Part shown: in pieces, positions 9,979-21,788 of the stretch
Position numbering within the stretch: the stretch's first letter is position 1
Layout: every line of letters begins with the position of its first letter
Origin: Escarpia spicata
Taxonomy: Eukaryota; Annelida; Polychaeta; Sabellida; Siboglinidae
Length of the DNA: 64,000 nucleotides
Direction: 5' to 3'
NCBI GenBank assembly: GCA_963995525.1
Contig: OZ023206.1
Coordinates: forward strand, 67,640,308-67,704,307
Translations under genes and position numbers: made by a program
Notes under the pieces: generated by a model
Database searches by the model: none
Seen by the model: only the letters and a program-made list of their open reading frames with translations
Told to the model about the DNA's origin: nothing

Positions 9979-11453
9979 GCAGGGATGAGAAATTTCCGGT
10001 TTTTGCCGGAATTCCGGTTTTTATACTGCTCCATAGATCACTTTTGTGAATCGTGTAAATCCGGGGAGAAAAAAATGAATGTTGGGGGTAGGACATATAC
10101 AATCCTGGACAATTCACTGACGATCTATCTGCGGATTGAGTTAACCATCTATCCACCGAGTGTCGCCACGTGTCAATGACGCTGCCTGGCGATTAGAGAC
10201 GGAACCGACCCAACCGAACCCGTGAATCTGCGAAGTAAAACCCTTAGTTCTGTCGGCTGTTCGCTTCAGCACTTTCGAAGTGCGCACACAAAAGCAGTGG
10301 ACCAATAGGAAACGACGATGTATTTTGTGGAGATGTCGATCATTTTCGAACACAATGGGTAATCGACGATTTGTTTGTACGGCAAGACAAATGTTGCGTG
10401 AAGGACATTGACAAAAGTGTCAAGAATAAGTGGAATTGGGCGTGGCTGGAGACACTATGTTGGATATATTCATCAGTAAATTATCAGCACCAGGGAAAGC
10501 CTACTGTTTGTGGTGCGAGGCCGATGTCAGCTATGCGGATTGGATCCTGCAGGCTACAGTCAGAAGGGAACCGAAGGCATTGAAGTACACACACTGGGAC
10601 TGCCCACACTGGTCACCAATGTTCTATTAGAACCTGAACAGAGGGTGTATCACATGGAAGTTTGCCGATTCCATGTAGACAACACACTTCCACAAGCACC
10701 CACAAGTTCCAGATTGGACTCGTGGTAGGCTACAATATTCTCTACTGGCAAGTTCCCAGCCTTGTCAAAGCTGGTGGCTGGAATGATGAGCTGCTTTCAT
10801 GGTCCTCAAGTGGAAGGGTATTTTAGTCACATGTCTAGCATCATGAATACTGCCACTGCCAGAAAGAATGTTAGTACATTCAACACTATCCAGACAGTGA
10901 AGTACTCACTCATGGCATGCAACAAGACTGCTATACAGAACTCCCACAAACAGGACTGGTCGCCTCGTTCACAACACGAGGGGTGCATACAAAATGTACT
11001 CCATCCTTCTTGCCGAGGAATGAAAGATGAAGGAGGAGAAGAAAACTGAGCTGAACATGTCAAAGACGAAGGCAGCCACCAAGTACAAAGCTGAGGAAGC
11101 AGTTGAGCTGGCAATGAAGAAAGCTAGAATGGCCCATCAACAGGCTGTTTTGACAAAGCTGGCCAAGGAGTAAGCTGCCCGTCAGCCAACTCTTGTTAAG
11201 CCCAGAAATTATCTTTAACAAATGAGTTAGTACTATGACAATGTGTGCGTGAGTCCGTGTGCTTTTTTGCTATTGGAAATGTTAAGATTTTCTATTTAAT
11301 ATTGCTCAAAATACATCATATGTTGTCTAAAAATAAAAAAACATCTCTGAGGAGTCCCCCCTCCCCTCGATTAGATGAGACAGTCCTCTCGGGCTGAAAT
11401 GTGGGCCACAGCAAAATTTCCGGCTTTTCCCTGAATGTCACTCTCATCCCTGC
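9979..11453 (+). mobile_element. hAT-like element with 12-bp perfect terminal inverted repeats
   Basis: The ends are GCAGGGATGAGA (9979-9990) and TCTCATCCCTGC (11442-11453), exact inverted repeats, flanked by TTAA on both sides (9975-9978, 11454-11457). Read as hAT-like CAGGG ends, the flanking direct repeat is CTTAAG. Sub-terminal sequence on both sides carries AAATTTCCGG-type motifs. Size 1475 bp, with an internally deleted coding region on the + strand. Whether the superfamily is hAT (by protein) or a TTAA-targeting type (by flanks) is unresolved. Confidence 0.82.
10355..11173 (+). pseudogene. Internally deleted hAT-like transposase remnant
   Basis: Starts MGNRRFVCTARQ, continues in shifted frames with ISKLSAPGKAYCLWCEADV (a CxxC zinc-finger half of BED type, near 10470-10530). 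It then jumps to C-terminal segments: EVCRFHVDNTLPQAPT (10655-10705), MSCFHGPQVEGYF (10785-10825) and TIQTVKYSLMACNKTAIQ (10885-10940). The order finger then C-terminal dimerisation-like region, with the catalytic core missing, is typical of a non-autonomous deletion derivative. Frameshifts at several places. It would depend on an intact copy elsewhere for movement. Confidence 0.65.
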
Positions 11454-11467
11454 TTAAGCATCTTTAA

Positions 11468-12935
11468 GGGATCATGCGCATCGTGAAAAAACAAAACCGG
11501 TAAAATTTGTCGATTTTCTAAAAACATTTTTTGGCAGGTACAATATCTAATACACACTTTTGTAAGTTAATTTTTTTTGAAATTGTATCAAACATTCATA
11601 AAACCTTCTAATAAGCACCCACCCTAACAATAAAAACCGTCATGTCGCGTAACAAGTCATTTAAATCTGCTAGCAGTCATGCCGCTACTACCCTGCTGAC
11701 AACGACACCGAGTGGGAAGGGCCATCTGACGTATGATCGTATGAAGAAGTCGTCGTCACATTATCGAACAGCGATTGTAGAGAATGCCCCAGATGCTGAT
11801 GCTGCCCACCATGCTGTTTGGGCCATCTTCTTTCACTCTCTCTCCACTCTCGATGCCTCTCACCACTCCTGCTCTGAGACCTGGTGCTACTGGCATGAAG
11901 TTGCAGACCTCCAATGCCAACGAGAGCCTGCACTCGACAGTTTGGAGGAGGGCACCGAAGGCAAAGTACTGCGGAAAGAAGACAACAGAAATTACTGTTG
12001 CCCTGGCAATGATGTCCTACAACAAGGGAACTGGTGCACTGTCAGATGCTGTCAGCAGTCTTGGTGTGTCGCATGGCAAGACCTTGTTGCACGTTGCTGC
12101 TCAACTCGATGCGATCCGACTCCACTTTGCCGACAAGGCCGCACATGCTGAAACCAAGACATCACGGAAGAGAAAGACCATGGAGAAAGTCCAACACAAT
12201 GTCAAGCTGGTGGCATTCGAGGGAATCCTCTATGATGCAGGAGGGCACTGAGTGAGAGAAGGACACTGAGTGAGAGGTGGACTCAGTGCGAGACTGTTTG
12301 AACTTGATTTTGTATGTTTTTGTTCATGTGTGAGAATTTTGATGAATGCCGCATTCTTCATGTTATGGTATTATTATTTCACATTTTATCACTAATGTAT
12401 GTTAAAAATACATTTACAGTCTATTGAGTCTATATATATACTTCCTTGTGGCTATAGGGCCACAAAAGTGCAGTATTATAGTCAGCATTGATGGCTATAT
12501 CTTAGTATTCCGTTGCTACACAAGGATACATTATAGTTCTGTACAATGAGTGATTTTGAACCAAATAAGTGTAAGAGACCACATGATGGGGGTAATGTTA
12601 AAAAAAATGTTTTTTTTAAATTTCCGTTTTTTAAATCAAAATACAACTTTTTGTTCTTCCAAACTACTTCATTGCACAACTTGATATATTATTTACTGGA
12701 ATAAATAAGAAAATGAGACATAAATTATTTCAATTTTTCATGGGACTTTCCACAAAATCACACCTATCAGCAATTCTAGGATTTTCCGGTTACCATGGTT
12801 ACGGTTATGCAAATTGCACATTATCTCGTGGGTAACCTTATTTTATATAAACATTATACCCTGCAAGTTTTGTCAAGATACAATTAATAGTTTTTGAGAT
12901 ATGACATACACCAATTTAACGAGGAGCCTGTATCT
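11468..12935 (+). mobile_element. Possible TTAA-flanked Mutator/Kolobok-like element
   Basis: A transposase remnant lies between two TTAA tetranucleotides (11464-11467 and 12936-12939). The left inner sequence GGGATCATGCGCATCG resembles the inner sequence of the right end of the 50-52 kb element (GGGATCACAGGACGCG in complement). The right terminus here (complement GATACAGGCTCCTCG) matches the left poorly, so boundaries are tentative. Confidence 0.4.
11690..12251 (+). pseudogene. C-terminal half of a Mutator-like transposase
   Basis: One frame gives DADAAHHAVWAIFFHSLST and WCYWHEVADLQ (11790-11910). After a frameshift another gives TSNANESLHSTVWRRAPKA then KYCGKKTTEITVALAMMSYN (11905-12020) and a basic tail (ETKTSRKRKTMEK) to a stop after DAGGH. 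The motif NANESLHSxxW...PK...GKxxxEIxxALAxxxYN is characteristic of the Mutator-like transposase domain seen in many invertebrate DNA elements. The N-terminal half and catalytic residues are absent, so it is dead. Confidence 0.72.
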
Positions 12936-13729
12936 TTAAGTCCTTATTTATATTGGTTCCATCTAGTTTGTTCACCCGTTGACATATCGTGATATCATGA
13001 TTTATTACTGAAACATCTTGGCACCAACACACCATTACACGAGGATTCGAAATACCTTAAACTACGTTGTCCATCAGCAGTTCTTAACCTCTGGGTCATG
13101 ACTCAATATTCGGTCATCAAGCCATTTTGAGTAGATTCTCCAGGGATTGTCCAAACTTTCCATTTAGCCTCGTTTACCCAACCAGATGCACATTAGACGA
13201 ATAATTTATGCCATTCGAATGTTTCATAAATTTGAAACGCAGTGTAGTGTACTAGCACACGGCCTATTCTGCTTGGTTCCGCAGCCATTTTTATTCACTT
13301 CATATATTAAAGCCTTCAAAGTACCCATTCACTTGCAAATTATGGCTCTAGTATTCAGCATGTCCAGGAACATTATCTTGTCTATTGGATTAATACCTCC
13401 TTATTATCACAAGTATGAAGTAAGTTAACGTAATGTTCTTCCAAACTATGTCCGCCATCTTTGCTTTTGATTTGTAAGGAGTGACCTTTCCATGCTGATT
13501 TTGTGATCTTCTGTGTTCAGCATGCAATTTTAATAAATGTTCTTGTTTATGTTATGCCTATTTGTTTTATTTATCTTATCATCTAACAGAAGTTAACTGT
13601 ATGGAGGTATGGGTTTCCAGTCAAGTCACGTGACTGGAATTTAAGTCGCAGGCCAAAAAGGTTCAGAACTGTTGTCATACAGCTTACTGTAAGATCAGCC
13701 TTTAAAACTAAGACTATTTCCTGATGCAG
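12256..13729 (+). other. Intron, mostly unique
   Basis: Contains AT-rich sequence and the TTAA site at 12936, then unique sequence up to the PAN exon. The last 55 bp (TACAGCTTACTGTAAGATCA ... TTTCCTGATGCAG) are nearly identical to the sequence before the PAN exon at 63020, showing that intron 3' flank was duplicated with the exon. No gene seen. Confidence 0.6.
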
Positions 13730-13957
13730 GGGCAGTGATGGAAATGACAGAAACTGCAGATACACGAGCTGAGGGAGCATCACAAGCCCACAAAGCTGGT
13801 CTATCCCTGGTAGAATGCAAGGACTGGTGTGGTAGAGATGTCATGTGTGTGGCTGCCATGTACCAGTCCAGTGGTGGATGTTACATCTATCACAGTAAAC
13901 CAACACTGAAAACATATTCTGGAGACACTGTGTTCACGAAGGTGGTCACATCTACAG
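13730..13957 (+). CDS. Internal exon: PAN/Apple domain 1
   Basis: 228 bp, phase 1/1, acceptor TTTCCTGATGCAG and donor GTACTT at 13958. It reads VMEMTETADTRAEG, then LSLVECKDWCGRDVMCVAAM and GGCYIYHSKPTL...GDTVFTKV. The ECxxWCxxDxxCVAAxY...CYIY pattern fits a PAN/Apple module, which binds protein or carbohydrate ligands in secreted proteins. It is one of three near-identical exons (also 57666 and 63020). This copy lies between Sushi 3 and Sushi 4, far from the other two. Skipping it would keep the frame. Confidence 0.83.
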
Positions 13958-13975
13958 GTACTTTAAAACATTGAG

Positions 13976-14525
13976 CTAATCAGACCTGCTGGTCACATTG
14001 CACGTGACACCTCCCACCCAGCAAACTATCTCTTCACCCTGCTTCCGTCAGGCCGCCGCTACAGCTCACTGAAAACTCGCACCTCATGCTTCGGCGGAAG
14101 TTTTTATCCACAGGCTGTCAAAGCCCTGACAGAACTGTAAGACCAATTTACTGAGATGTAATCCATCTTGCTGTTTATTAGTTAGGGCTATATCACCATC
14201 TCAACTCTGCTTTTATGGTATATCTCAATCTTACCAAGTATATTTTATTAGGTTTAGGTCCCTAGCTTGAATGTGAGGCAATGAGGAAGTGATGGACGTG
14301 GGTGTGTGGGATGTGTGCGAGTATGTGTGCGTGTGCGTGTTAATATGTATTGACTATGTGATTTATGCTTATATTTATGCTTACATTATTATTTAATTGA
14401 TCGGCTGTATAAATGTATGACTGTGTGGGTACAGGTCCGACACCGCAACATATTCCTATGCTTTTATTGTATTTTACACCATTGGCACACGGCAATAAAC
14501 TTCTCTTATCTGATTTTATCTTATA
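13976..14525 (+). mobile_element. 3' end fragment of a CR1/L2-like LINE
   Basis: Directly after the PAN exon, translation gives RDTSHPANYLFTLLPSGRRY then SSLKTRTSCFGGSFYPQAVKAL-TEL-stop (to ~14140). HPxxxLFxLLPSGRRYxSxxxRTxR..xSFxPxAV is the conserved C-terminal tail of CR1/L2/Rex-type LINE reverse transcriptases. A 3' UTR follows, with GT-rich sequence and an AATAAA near 14493, and a short TTATC-like tail. Severely 5' truncated. Confidence 0.68.
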
Positions 14526-15008
14526 AGTGACAGAAGGCTATGAAGACAATTATTAATTGTCCGATTGCCTATTAGGTAATTGTTTAATTGAGTCAGGTTA
14601 CCTGTCTTTGTAACTAGCAGTGAGCACAACCATAGCATAAGATATAGCAAACTATCAAACTCTATGATTACAATTGAGGTAGCCTATGCATGTGGGGGGT
14701 ATGTTAATGTTATTCTTCTAGACGGCTTGAACCTCAGGCACCTAACTTTTTGTTTTATCAGTTTGGATTTGAAATTGATTGTTCGTAATGCTCTGTGATT
14801 GTTCCAAGCTTGCAGATGTTCACCAATCAGTTGGGCGCACGTTTTACGTAACTCCCATTGCAAATAATGGCATAACAAACTTCATTTAGATTTTCCAGGA
14901 AACTGTCTTGTGTGTCTGTGGTACCAGACGCATGATGGGCAATTTTGTTAGGAATTTCAATGTTCTTGTGATTTCTGAACAGAAGTTGATGTTCTGTTGC
15001 TTGGCCAG
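14526..15008 (+). other. Intron, no feature recognised
   Basis: AT-rich sequence ending in acceptor TGTTGCTTGGCCAG. Nothing recognised. Confidence 0.5.
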
Positions 15009-15188
15009 TTTGCACAGATCCAGGACGTCCAGCAGATGGAAGACAAGTGGCAGTGTCCTACGAGATAGGCAACGTTGTGACATTTGAATGTGATCGCCCT
15101 GGCTTTGCACCAGAGCCAGCTTCTGTAGTTTGCCAGTATGATGGTGTGACATCCCAGTGGAATGACAACAGCCCGAAACATTGTGTTG
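15009..15188 (+). CDS. Internal exon: Sushi/CCP domain 4
   Basis: 180 bp, phase 1/1, donor GTAAGT at 15189. Reads VCTDPGRPADGRQVAV when joined upstream, then YEIGNVVTFECDRPGFAPEP, VVCQYDGVTSQWNDNSPKHC. Four Cys, the aromatic-Gly after Cys2 and the Trp before Cys4 fit a short CCP. An alternative acceptor CACAG at 15017 is possible but would lose the first Cys and break the phase-1 rule, so 15009 is preferred. Confidence 0.87.
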
Positions 15189-15496
15189 GTAAGTGTTTCT
15201 TGTGTTCAGCATCATTGCAAATGTATTAGATTTATAGCCATGATATGTTGACCAAAATTGTATATGTGTGTGTGCGTGTGCATGCCTGCATGCGTGTGTG
15301 AGTGTGTATATGCATACATATATATGTGTGCATATAGATAGTCTATGTACACTAATTGCACCATGGCTGAATGGTTCCCAGAGAAACAAAACTTGGCTCC
15401 TTCCTTTAACCAGAAACTGTTACTAAATGTGTTTGCTTGTGGTGCAGTACCACAGGTAACTAGGCTGGTTTGTAATAAATGAATTGTTGTTTTCAG
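15189..15496 (+). other. Intron with GT-rich microsatellite
   Basis: Contains a TGTG/CATG-rich stretch around 15258-15330. Ends in TTGTTTTCAG. No gene. Confidence 0.6.
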
Positions 15497-15730
15497 ACCG
15501 AGAGAAACCTCAGACCACAGCCTGCCCAGAGGGTCCACTGTACGTAAGACACCTGGGCACAGTCAGTGTGACAGCTCCCATGGTGACAGACAACTCCGGG
15601 GCCGTTGCAAGCCTCAATGTCAGCTACAACTTGAATCGTCCAGTGACACAGGACGTCAATATCACATGGACAGCCACTGACCATGCAGGCAACGAGGCAG
15701 ACCCATGCGTTGTTGAAGTACACGTCACTG
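15497..15730 (+). CDS. Internal exon: HYR domain 1
   Basis: 234 bp, phase 1/1, acceptor TTGTTTTCAG and donor GTGTGT at 15731. Reads DREKPQTTACPEGPLYV, then VSVTAPMVTDNSG, DVNITWTATDHAGNEADPC and VVEVHVT. ACP near the start, APxxTDNSG in the middle and the WTATDxAGN-xC-xxVxV ending are the hallmarks of the hyalin repeat (HYR), an immunoglobulin-like adhesion fold. HYR next to Sushi domains is typical of SVEP1-like proteins. Confidence 0.92.
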
Positions 15731-17112
15731 GTGTGTGATTAACCCTTTTGACACCTTGTCATTTTATTAAATGTACTCTGAATCCCCACAGCACAAAATC
15801 ACCAATTCTATTTTGTTGTGCTTTGTTTCCCAACATTGCAAGTTGTACATATCTTAAAGATAATTGAATTCCGAACAAGATGGTGCTAAAAATATTGATA
15901 AAAAAACGCACGAAACACGATAACGATGTGTCTGGGTAAGTTTATATAGAATGCTTCATATATGTATATCTACAAACTCTTTTTCTGTTGATATTTTCAA
16001 ATGGCCCTCTTTCAAAAACTTCTAATATAAAGCCGCATGAAACACACCTCTAATGCACGGCAGACAAACTAAAGAATCCAGTAACACAAGTTACATATCC
16101 AGAATATGACACTACCTCCATGCATTGTCAAAGCTACAAGACACTCGGGTGCTTGGAGAAGTGGGCATCGCACGATCAAGGTCTATAGGTTTAACTGATA
16201 TTGGGGGATGCGGTGGTCTAGTGGTTGAGCACCAGACTTATTTTTTAATTTGTGCAAACAGTTAAATTTGTTTGCCCAATGCATGACATGGGTCTTACTG
16301 AGTAAAATATATTGGAACTTTTTTCAGCCAGACCCCCCGTTTCCATGGTAACAAACAAAATGGCCGCCATTTTGAGCAAATATTGGCAAATTTTGAAACA
16401 CTGCCTTTTTTATGAATTCATACATATAGTTATAATTCTTGCAAATTCATGTTCTATATAGATTCTATTGTGAAATGATCAGAGCATTTTTGAAATGTGT
16501 TTTTATTTTATTTTTTGGGTAAAATACGAAAAAAAATCTTGTTTTTCAGCAACATATATGGCTATATCTTCTAAACTATTCATGATTTTTAAAAAGTGTC
16601 TGATCATTGCACACAGTAGAATATGCTGAATGCAACACTGAAAACAGTATTTATATAGCATAATTATTCCAAGAGATATCCCGTTTCCAAATGCAGAAAT
16701 TTGAAGAAAAATGTTTTTGAGAAAATGGCTGTCAAAGATTGCATAATGGATTTCATTACATGATATCGACATGCTTGATGCATGACTAAAACTCACTTAG
16801 AGGTACGTGATTGTCATAGAAGTGAACTTTATTGATAGTATGCATACAAAGGTATAATAATCTGGCAGAAAATCATTTTCAGTATTTTTTGTCCCAAAAC
16901 ACCGTTTCACCTGGGGTGTCTGGCCTTAAGACGACAGTGGTTCAAACCAATCAACCATCCACTGTTTCGAAACTTGGACAATTTCTTTCATCCCAGTTTG
17001 TCTTTCGGAAGAGACTATAAACCATCATTGGTTCCTTCTACTAGGGGAAGTAAAAGATCCCACTCAAAGAAATGGAAAACCTGTTGTGGGCTCGCAGAAT
17101 AGAATTATAATG
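15731..17112 (+). other. Intron with SINE head and a TTAA-ended MITE end
   Basis: At 16204-16240 GGATGCGGTGGTCTAGTGGT plus TGAGCACCAGACTT resembles a tRNA-type SINE head with an A box. At 16790-16929 the complement (TTAAGGCCAGACACCCCAGG onward) matches the element end at 30489 over about 130 bp, including TATCAATAAAGTTCACTT. So an inverted copy of that family's terminus sits here. Around 17035-17075 is a GGGGAAGTAAAAGATCCCAC motif seen, in complement form, near 52930. No gene. Confidence 0.55.
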
Positions 17113-20100
17113 CTGACAGCGCCCTCTAGGCAAATAGTGGTGCCGTGTTAGGCCACATTATTAGTATTACACTGCTGACAGCGCCCTCTAGGCAAATAGT
17201 AGTGCTGTGTAAGACCACGTTATTATTATTACACTGCTGACAGCGCCCTCTAGGCCAATAGTAGTGCTGTGTAAGACCACATTATTAGTATTACACTGCT
17301 GACAGCGCCCTCTAGGCAAATAGTAGTGCTGTGTAAGACCACATTATTAGTATTACACTGCTGACAGCGCCCTCTAGGCAAATAGTAGTGCTGTGTAAGA
17401 CCACATTATTAGTATTACACTGCTGACAGCGCCCTCTAGGCAAATAGTAGTGCTGTGTAAGACCACATTATTAGTATTACACTGCTGACAGCGCCCTCTA
17501 GGCAAATAGTAGTGCTGTGTAAGACCACATTATTAGTATTACACTGCTGACAGCGCCCTCTAGGCAAATAGTAGTGCTGTGTAAGACCACATTATTAGTA
17601 TTACACTGCTGACAGCGCCCTCTAGGCCAATAGTGGTGCCGTGTAAGGCCACATTATTAGTATTACACTGCTGACAGCGCCCTCTAGGCCAATAGTAGTG
17701 CTGTGTAAGACCACGTTATTAGTATTACACTGCTGACAGCGCCCTCTAGGCAAATAGTAGTGCTGTGTAAGACCACATTATTATTATTACACTGCTGACA
17801 GCGCCCTCTAGGCAAATAGTGCTGTGTAAGACCACATTATTAGTATTACACTGCTGACAGCGCCCCCTAGGCCAATAGTAGAGCCTTGTAAGACCACATT
17901 ATTAGTATTACACTGCTGACAGTGCCCTCTAGGCCAATAGTAGAGCCTTGTAAGGCCACATTATTAGTATTACACTGCTGACAGTGCCCCCTAGGCCAAT
18001 AGTAGAGCCTTGTAAGACCACATTATTAGTATTACACTGCTGACAGCGCCCCCTAGGCCAATAGTAGAGCCTTGTAAGACCACATTATTAGTATTACACT
18101 GCTGACAGTGCCCTCTAGGCCAATAGTAGAGCCTTGTAAAGCCACATTATTAGTATTACACGCTGACAGCGCCCTCTAGGCAAATAGTGGTGCCGTATAA
18201 GACCACATTATTAGTATTACACTGCTGACAGCGCCCTCTAGGCAAATAGTGGTGCCGTGTAAGACCACATTATTAGTATTACACTGCTGACAGTGCCCTC
18301 TAGGCCAATAGTAGTGCCTTGTAAGGCCACATTATTAGTATTATACTGCTGACAGCGCCCTCTAGGCAAATAGTGGTGCCGTGTAAGACCACATTATTAG
18401 TATTACACTGCTGACAGCGCCCTCTAGGCAAATAGTGGTGCCTTGTAAGGCCACATTATTAGTATTACACTGCTGACAGTGCCCTCTAGGCAAATAGTGG
18501 TGCCGTGTAAGACCACATTATTAGTATTACACTGCTAACAGCGCCCTCTAGGCAAATAGTGGTGCCGTGTAAGACCACATTATTAGTATTATACTGCTGA
18601 CAGCGCCCTCTAGGAAAATAGTAGTGACTTGTAAGGCAACATTATTAGTATTACACTGCTGACAGCGCCCTCTAGGCAAATAGTGGTGCCGTGTAAGACC
18701 ACATTATTAATATTACACTGCTGACAGCGCCATCTAGGCAAATAGTGGTGCCGTGTAAGGCCACATTATTAGTATTACACTGCTGACAGCGCCCTCTAGG
18801 CAAATAGTAGTGCCGTGTAAGGCCAAATTATTAGTATTACACTGCTGACAGCGCCCTCTAGGCAAATAGTAGTGCCTTGTAAGACCACGTTATTAGTATT
18901 ACACTGCAGACAGCGCCCTCTAGGCAAATAGTAGTGCAGTGTAAGACCACGTTATTAGTATTACACTGCTGACAGCGCCGTCTAGGCCAATAGTAGTGCT
19001 GTGTAAGACCACATTATTAGTATTACACTGCTGACAGCGCCCTCTAGGCAAATAGTGGTGCCATGTAAGGCCATATTATTAGTATTATACTGCTGACAGC
19101 GCCCTCTAGGCAAATAGTAGTGCCTTGTAAGGCCACATTATTAGTATTACACTGCTGACAGCGCCCTCTAGGCAAATAGTGGTGCCGTGTAAGACTACAT
19201 TATTAGTATTACACTGCTGACAGCGCCCTCTAGGCCAATAGTGGTGCCGTGTAAGACCACATTATTAGTATTACACTGCTGACAGCGCCATCTAGGCAAA
19301 TAGTGGTGCCGTGTAAGGCCACATTATTAGTATTACACTGCTGACAGCGCCCTCTAGGCAAATAGTAGTGCCTTGTAAGACCACGTTATTAGTATTACAC
19401 TGCTGACAGCGCCCTCTAGGCAAATAGTAGTGCAGTGTAAGACCACGTTATTAGTATTACACTGCTGACAGCGCCGTCTAGGCCAATAGTAGTGCTGTGT
19501 AAGACCATATTATTAGTATTATACTGCTGACAGGGCCCTCTAGGCAAATAGTGGTGCCGTGTAAGGCCACATTATTAGTATTACACTGCTGACAGCGCCC
19601 TCTAGGCAAATAGTAGTGCCGTGTAAGGCCAAATTATTAGTATTACACTGCTGACAGCGCCCTCTAGGCAAATAGTAGTGCCTTGTAAGACCACGTTATT
19701 AGTATTACACTGCTGACAGCGCCCTCTAGGCAAATAGTAGTGCAGTGTAAGACCACGTTATTAGTATTACACTGCTGACAGCGCCCTCTAGGCAAATAGT
19801 AGTGCAGTGTAAGACCACGTTATTAGTATTACACTGCTGACAGCGCCGTCTAGGCCAATAGTAGTGCTGTGTAAGACCACATTATTAGTATTACACTGCT
19901 GACAGCGCCCTCTAGGCAAATAGTAGTGCCTTGTAAGGCCACATTATTAGTATTACACTGCTGACAGCGCCCTCTAGGCAAATAGTGGTGCCGTGTAAGA
20001 CTACATTATTAGTATTACACTGCTGACAGCGCCCTCTAGGCCAATAGTGGTGCCGTGTAAGACCACATTATTAGTATTACACTGCTGACAGCGCCCTCTA

Positions 20101-20272
20101 GGCCAATAGTAGTGCCGTGTAAGACCACATTATTAGTATTACACTGCTGACAGCGCCCTCTAGGCCAATAGTGGTGCCGTGTAAGACCACATTATTAGTA
20201 TTACACTGCTGACAGCGCCCTCTAGGCCAATAGTAGTGCTGTGTAAGACCACGTTATTATTATTATACTGCT
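17113..20272. repeat. Minisatellite, 62-bp unit, about 51 units, with a CTCF-core-like motif per unit
   Basis: Unit starts CTGACAGCGCCCTCTAGGCA, continues AATAGTGGTGCCGTGTAAGA and ends CCACATTATTAGTATTACAC plus TG. The 51st unit starts at 20209, four bases short of the perfect ladder because of two small deletions. Sub-variants recur in blocks (for example GCGCCATCT at 18727 and 19287; GCGCCGTCT at 18976, 19472 and 19845), indicating higher-order duplication. The complement of each unit contains TAGAGGGCGC, which fits the CTCF core YAGRKGGCRS. Intronic, between the two HYR exons. Confidence 0.94.
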
Positions 20273-21533
20273 GGTGATATCACTCCATCTGTGGCATTAT
20301 GCGAAGCCCTGCATGTGTTGACATCCATGTTAATAAATCCCAATTTACACTAGTACAGACTACTTATAAAAAATGTATCAACTTGGTGACACACTTTCTC
20401 TACAGATTTTAAAATGTGCAGCAAGACAGTTTTGTTTTAATAAAAAAAGATAACTAATTTATTTAATCTAAAAGTTCAACAAGATTTACCTACAAAATTG
20501 ATTGCACATAAATAATATACCGTATCATTTAATCACTAACGTAATCTGGAATATCTTGCATATTTGTGGTCACTTTTATTGATCTAATGTCCATCGGTTT
20601 TCCTTTTTATAGGTAATTGTAAAGTATTTTACATTTTTTTTGTACACATTTGAATGGGACATTCGCCATTCCGATTTGGTAACTCCTACGCATTAACAAG
20701 GAGCCTTGTCCCACGTAAACATGCCATTATGACTCAAGTCAAATGACTTTTACATGGGCATTGCTCCAATCGTAAAAATTACATTTACGGTATTTATGGT
20801 AGACCTACCGGTAGTCACGTGACTATTTCTCACTTTAAAAAGCAGCGGTGCCATTGCCGCTTCCCCACTTTGAATTATCACTGCGAAAAGGTAATCCATT
20901 TGTTCTCATCGATATCTATAATTTGTTTCCTGCCCCATCTGCACCTGTGTTTATGTTAATTCGGGTAGGATAGGTTTATAAGCTGTTTGAAGGTCTGACA
21001 ATTTTATGTATTCAGATATAATGTATGCATCGAATTACAATTTGGATCTTATGGTATCTTCAGTACCGGTAGTAAAGTATTTAGTTTTGCTGTATGTTAG
21101 TTAATTGCAATGCACACTGCTAGTGTCAGGGTGACGCACTAATGTGTACAAGGGGTTTTGGGGCGCTGTGACGCTTTCCCCTTATTTCAGCAAATCATAA
21201 TCTTTAAACATGGATGGTTGTCATGTGTCGGGTGGGTTCCACCACCTGCGTGTGGTTGGTTCCCCCCACCTTTGCTTTTGAGGTTGAGTTATGTATTAGA
21301 GTTATATAGGCTAATGCACATCATTTATACATTGTATATATATATATATATGTATTATATGGATTATATATATTTGTTGGCTGAATACAAAGCTCTGATA
21401 CAAACTTATATCTGCCTTGTTACCTACAGCAAAAAAGTCATGATTCCAAGTTGGTAACTCCAACGCATTAACAAGGAGCCTTGTCCCACATAAATTATTT
21501 TAAAAATAAATATATATTGTACCTGCTTCACAG
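20273..21533 (+). other. Intron with a separated 49-bp direct repeat and AT microsatellite
   Basis: Two copies of GCATTAACAAGGAGCCTTGT with matching flanks lie at about 20668-20716 and 21442-21490, 774 bp apart. Between them are CCGGTAG motifs and a TA-rich microsatellite near 21330-21370. The second copy sits 40 bp before the next exon's acceptor CTGCTTCACAG. No gene. Confidence 0.6.
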
Positions 21534-21788
21534 ATGAGCGACTTCCGACAATTGTATGTCCGCCGTCTGAAGTGAAGCATGTGGACACTGAAGAGACATC
21601 TACAGTGGAGACTGTCACAGCAGGCAGTGTAGCAGCAGCCGGGGACAAACGTATTGTGACTAACAACGTCAGTCCCAGCACCTACACTCTCTCAAAGGAC
21701 AACCTGTATCAAGTGATCAACCTGAAACAAGAGGCCACAGATGACCAGGGCTTCAAGGCTGCCTGTTCATTCCAGTACGTCATCAAAC
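21534..21788 (+). CDS. Internal exon: divergent HYR-like domain 2
   Basis: 255 bp, phase 1/1, donor GTGAGT at 21789. Joined to HYR 1 it begins DERLPTIVCPPSEVK, a standard HYR start after the connecting VTD. It ends TDDQGFKAACSFQYVIK, matching the HYR ending with a TDxxGxxxxCxFxxxV pattern. The middle is unusual: a Thr/Ala/Val-rich insertion (ETSTVETVTAGSVAA) and SPSTYTLSKDNLYQV replace the usual APxVTDNSG segment. It follows HYR 1 as HYR pairs do in SVEP1-type proteins. Confidence 0.85.

Noticed and set aside
15731..15740. Stop codon after HYR 1 (GTGTGTGA) as a gene end
   Set aside because: A donor-like GTGTGT at 15731 and a perfectly phased HYR 2 exon at 21534 (VTDERLPTIVCP) make continuation more likely than termination.
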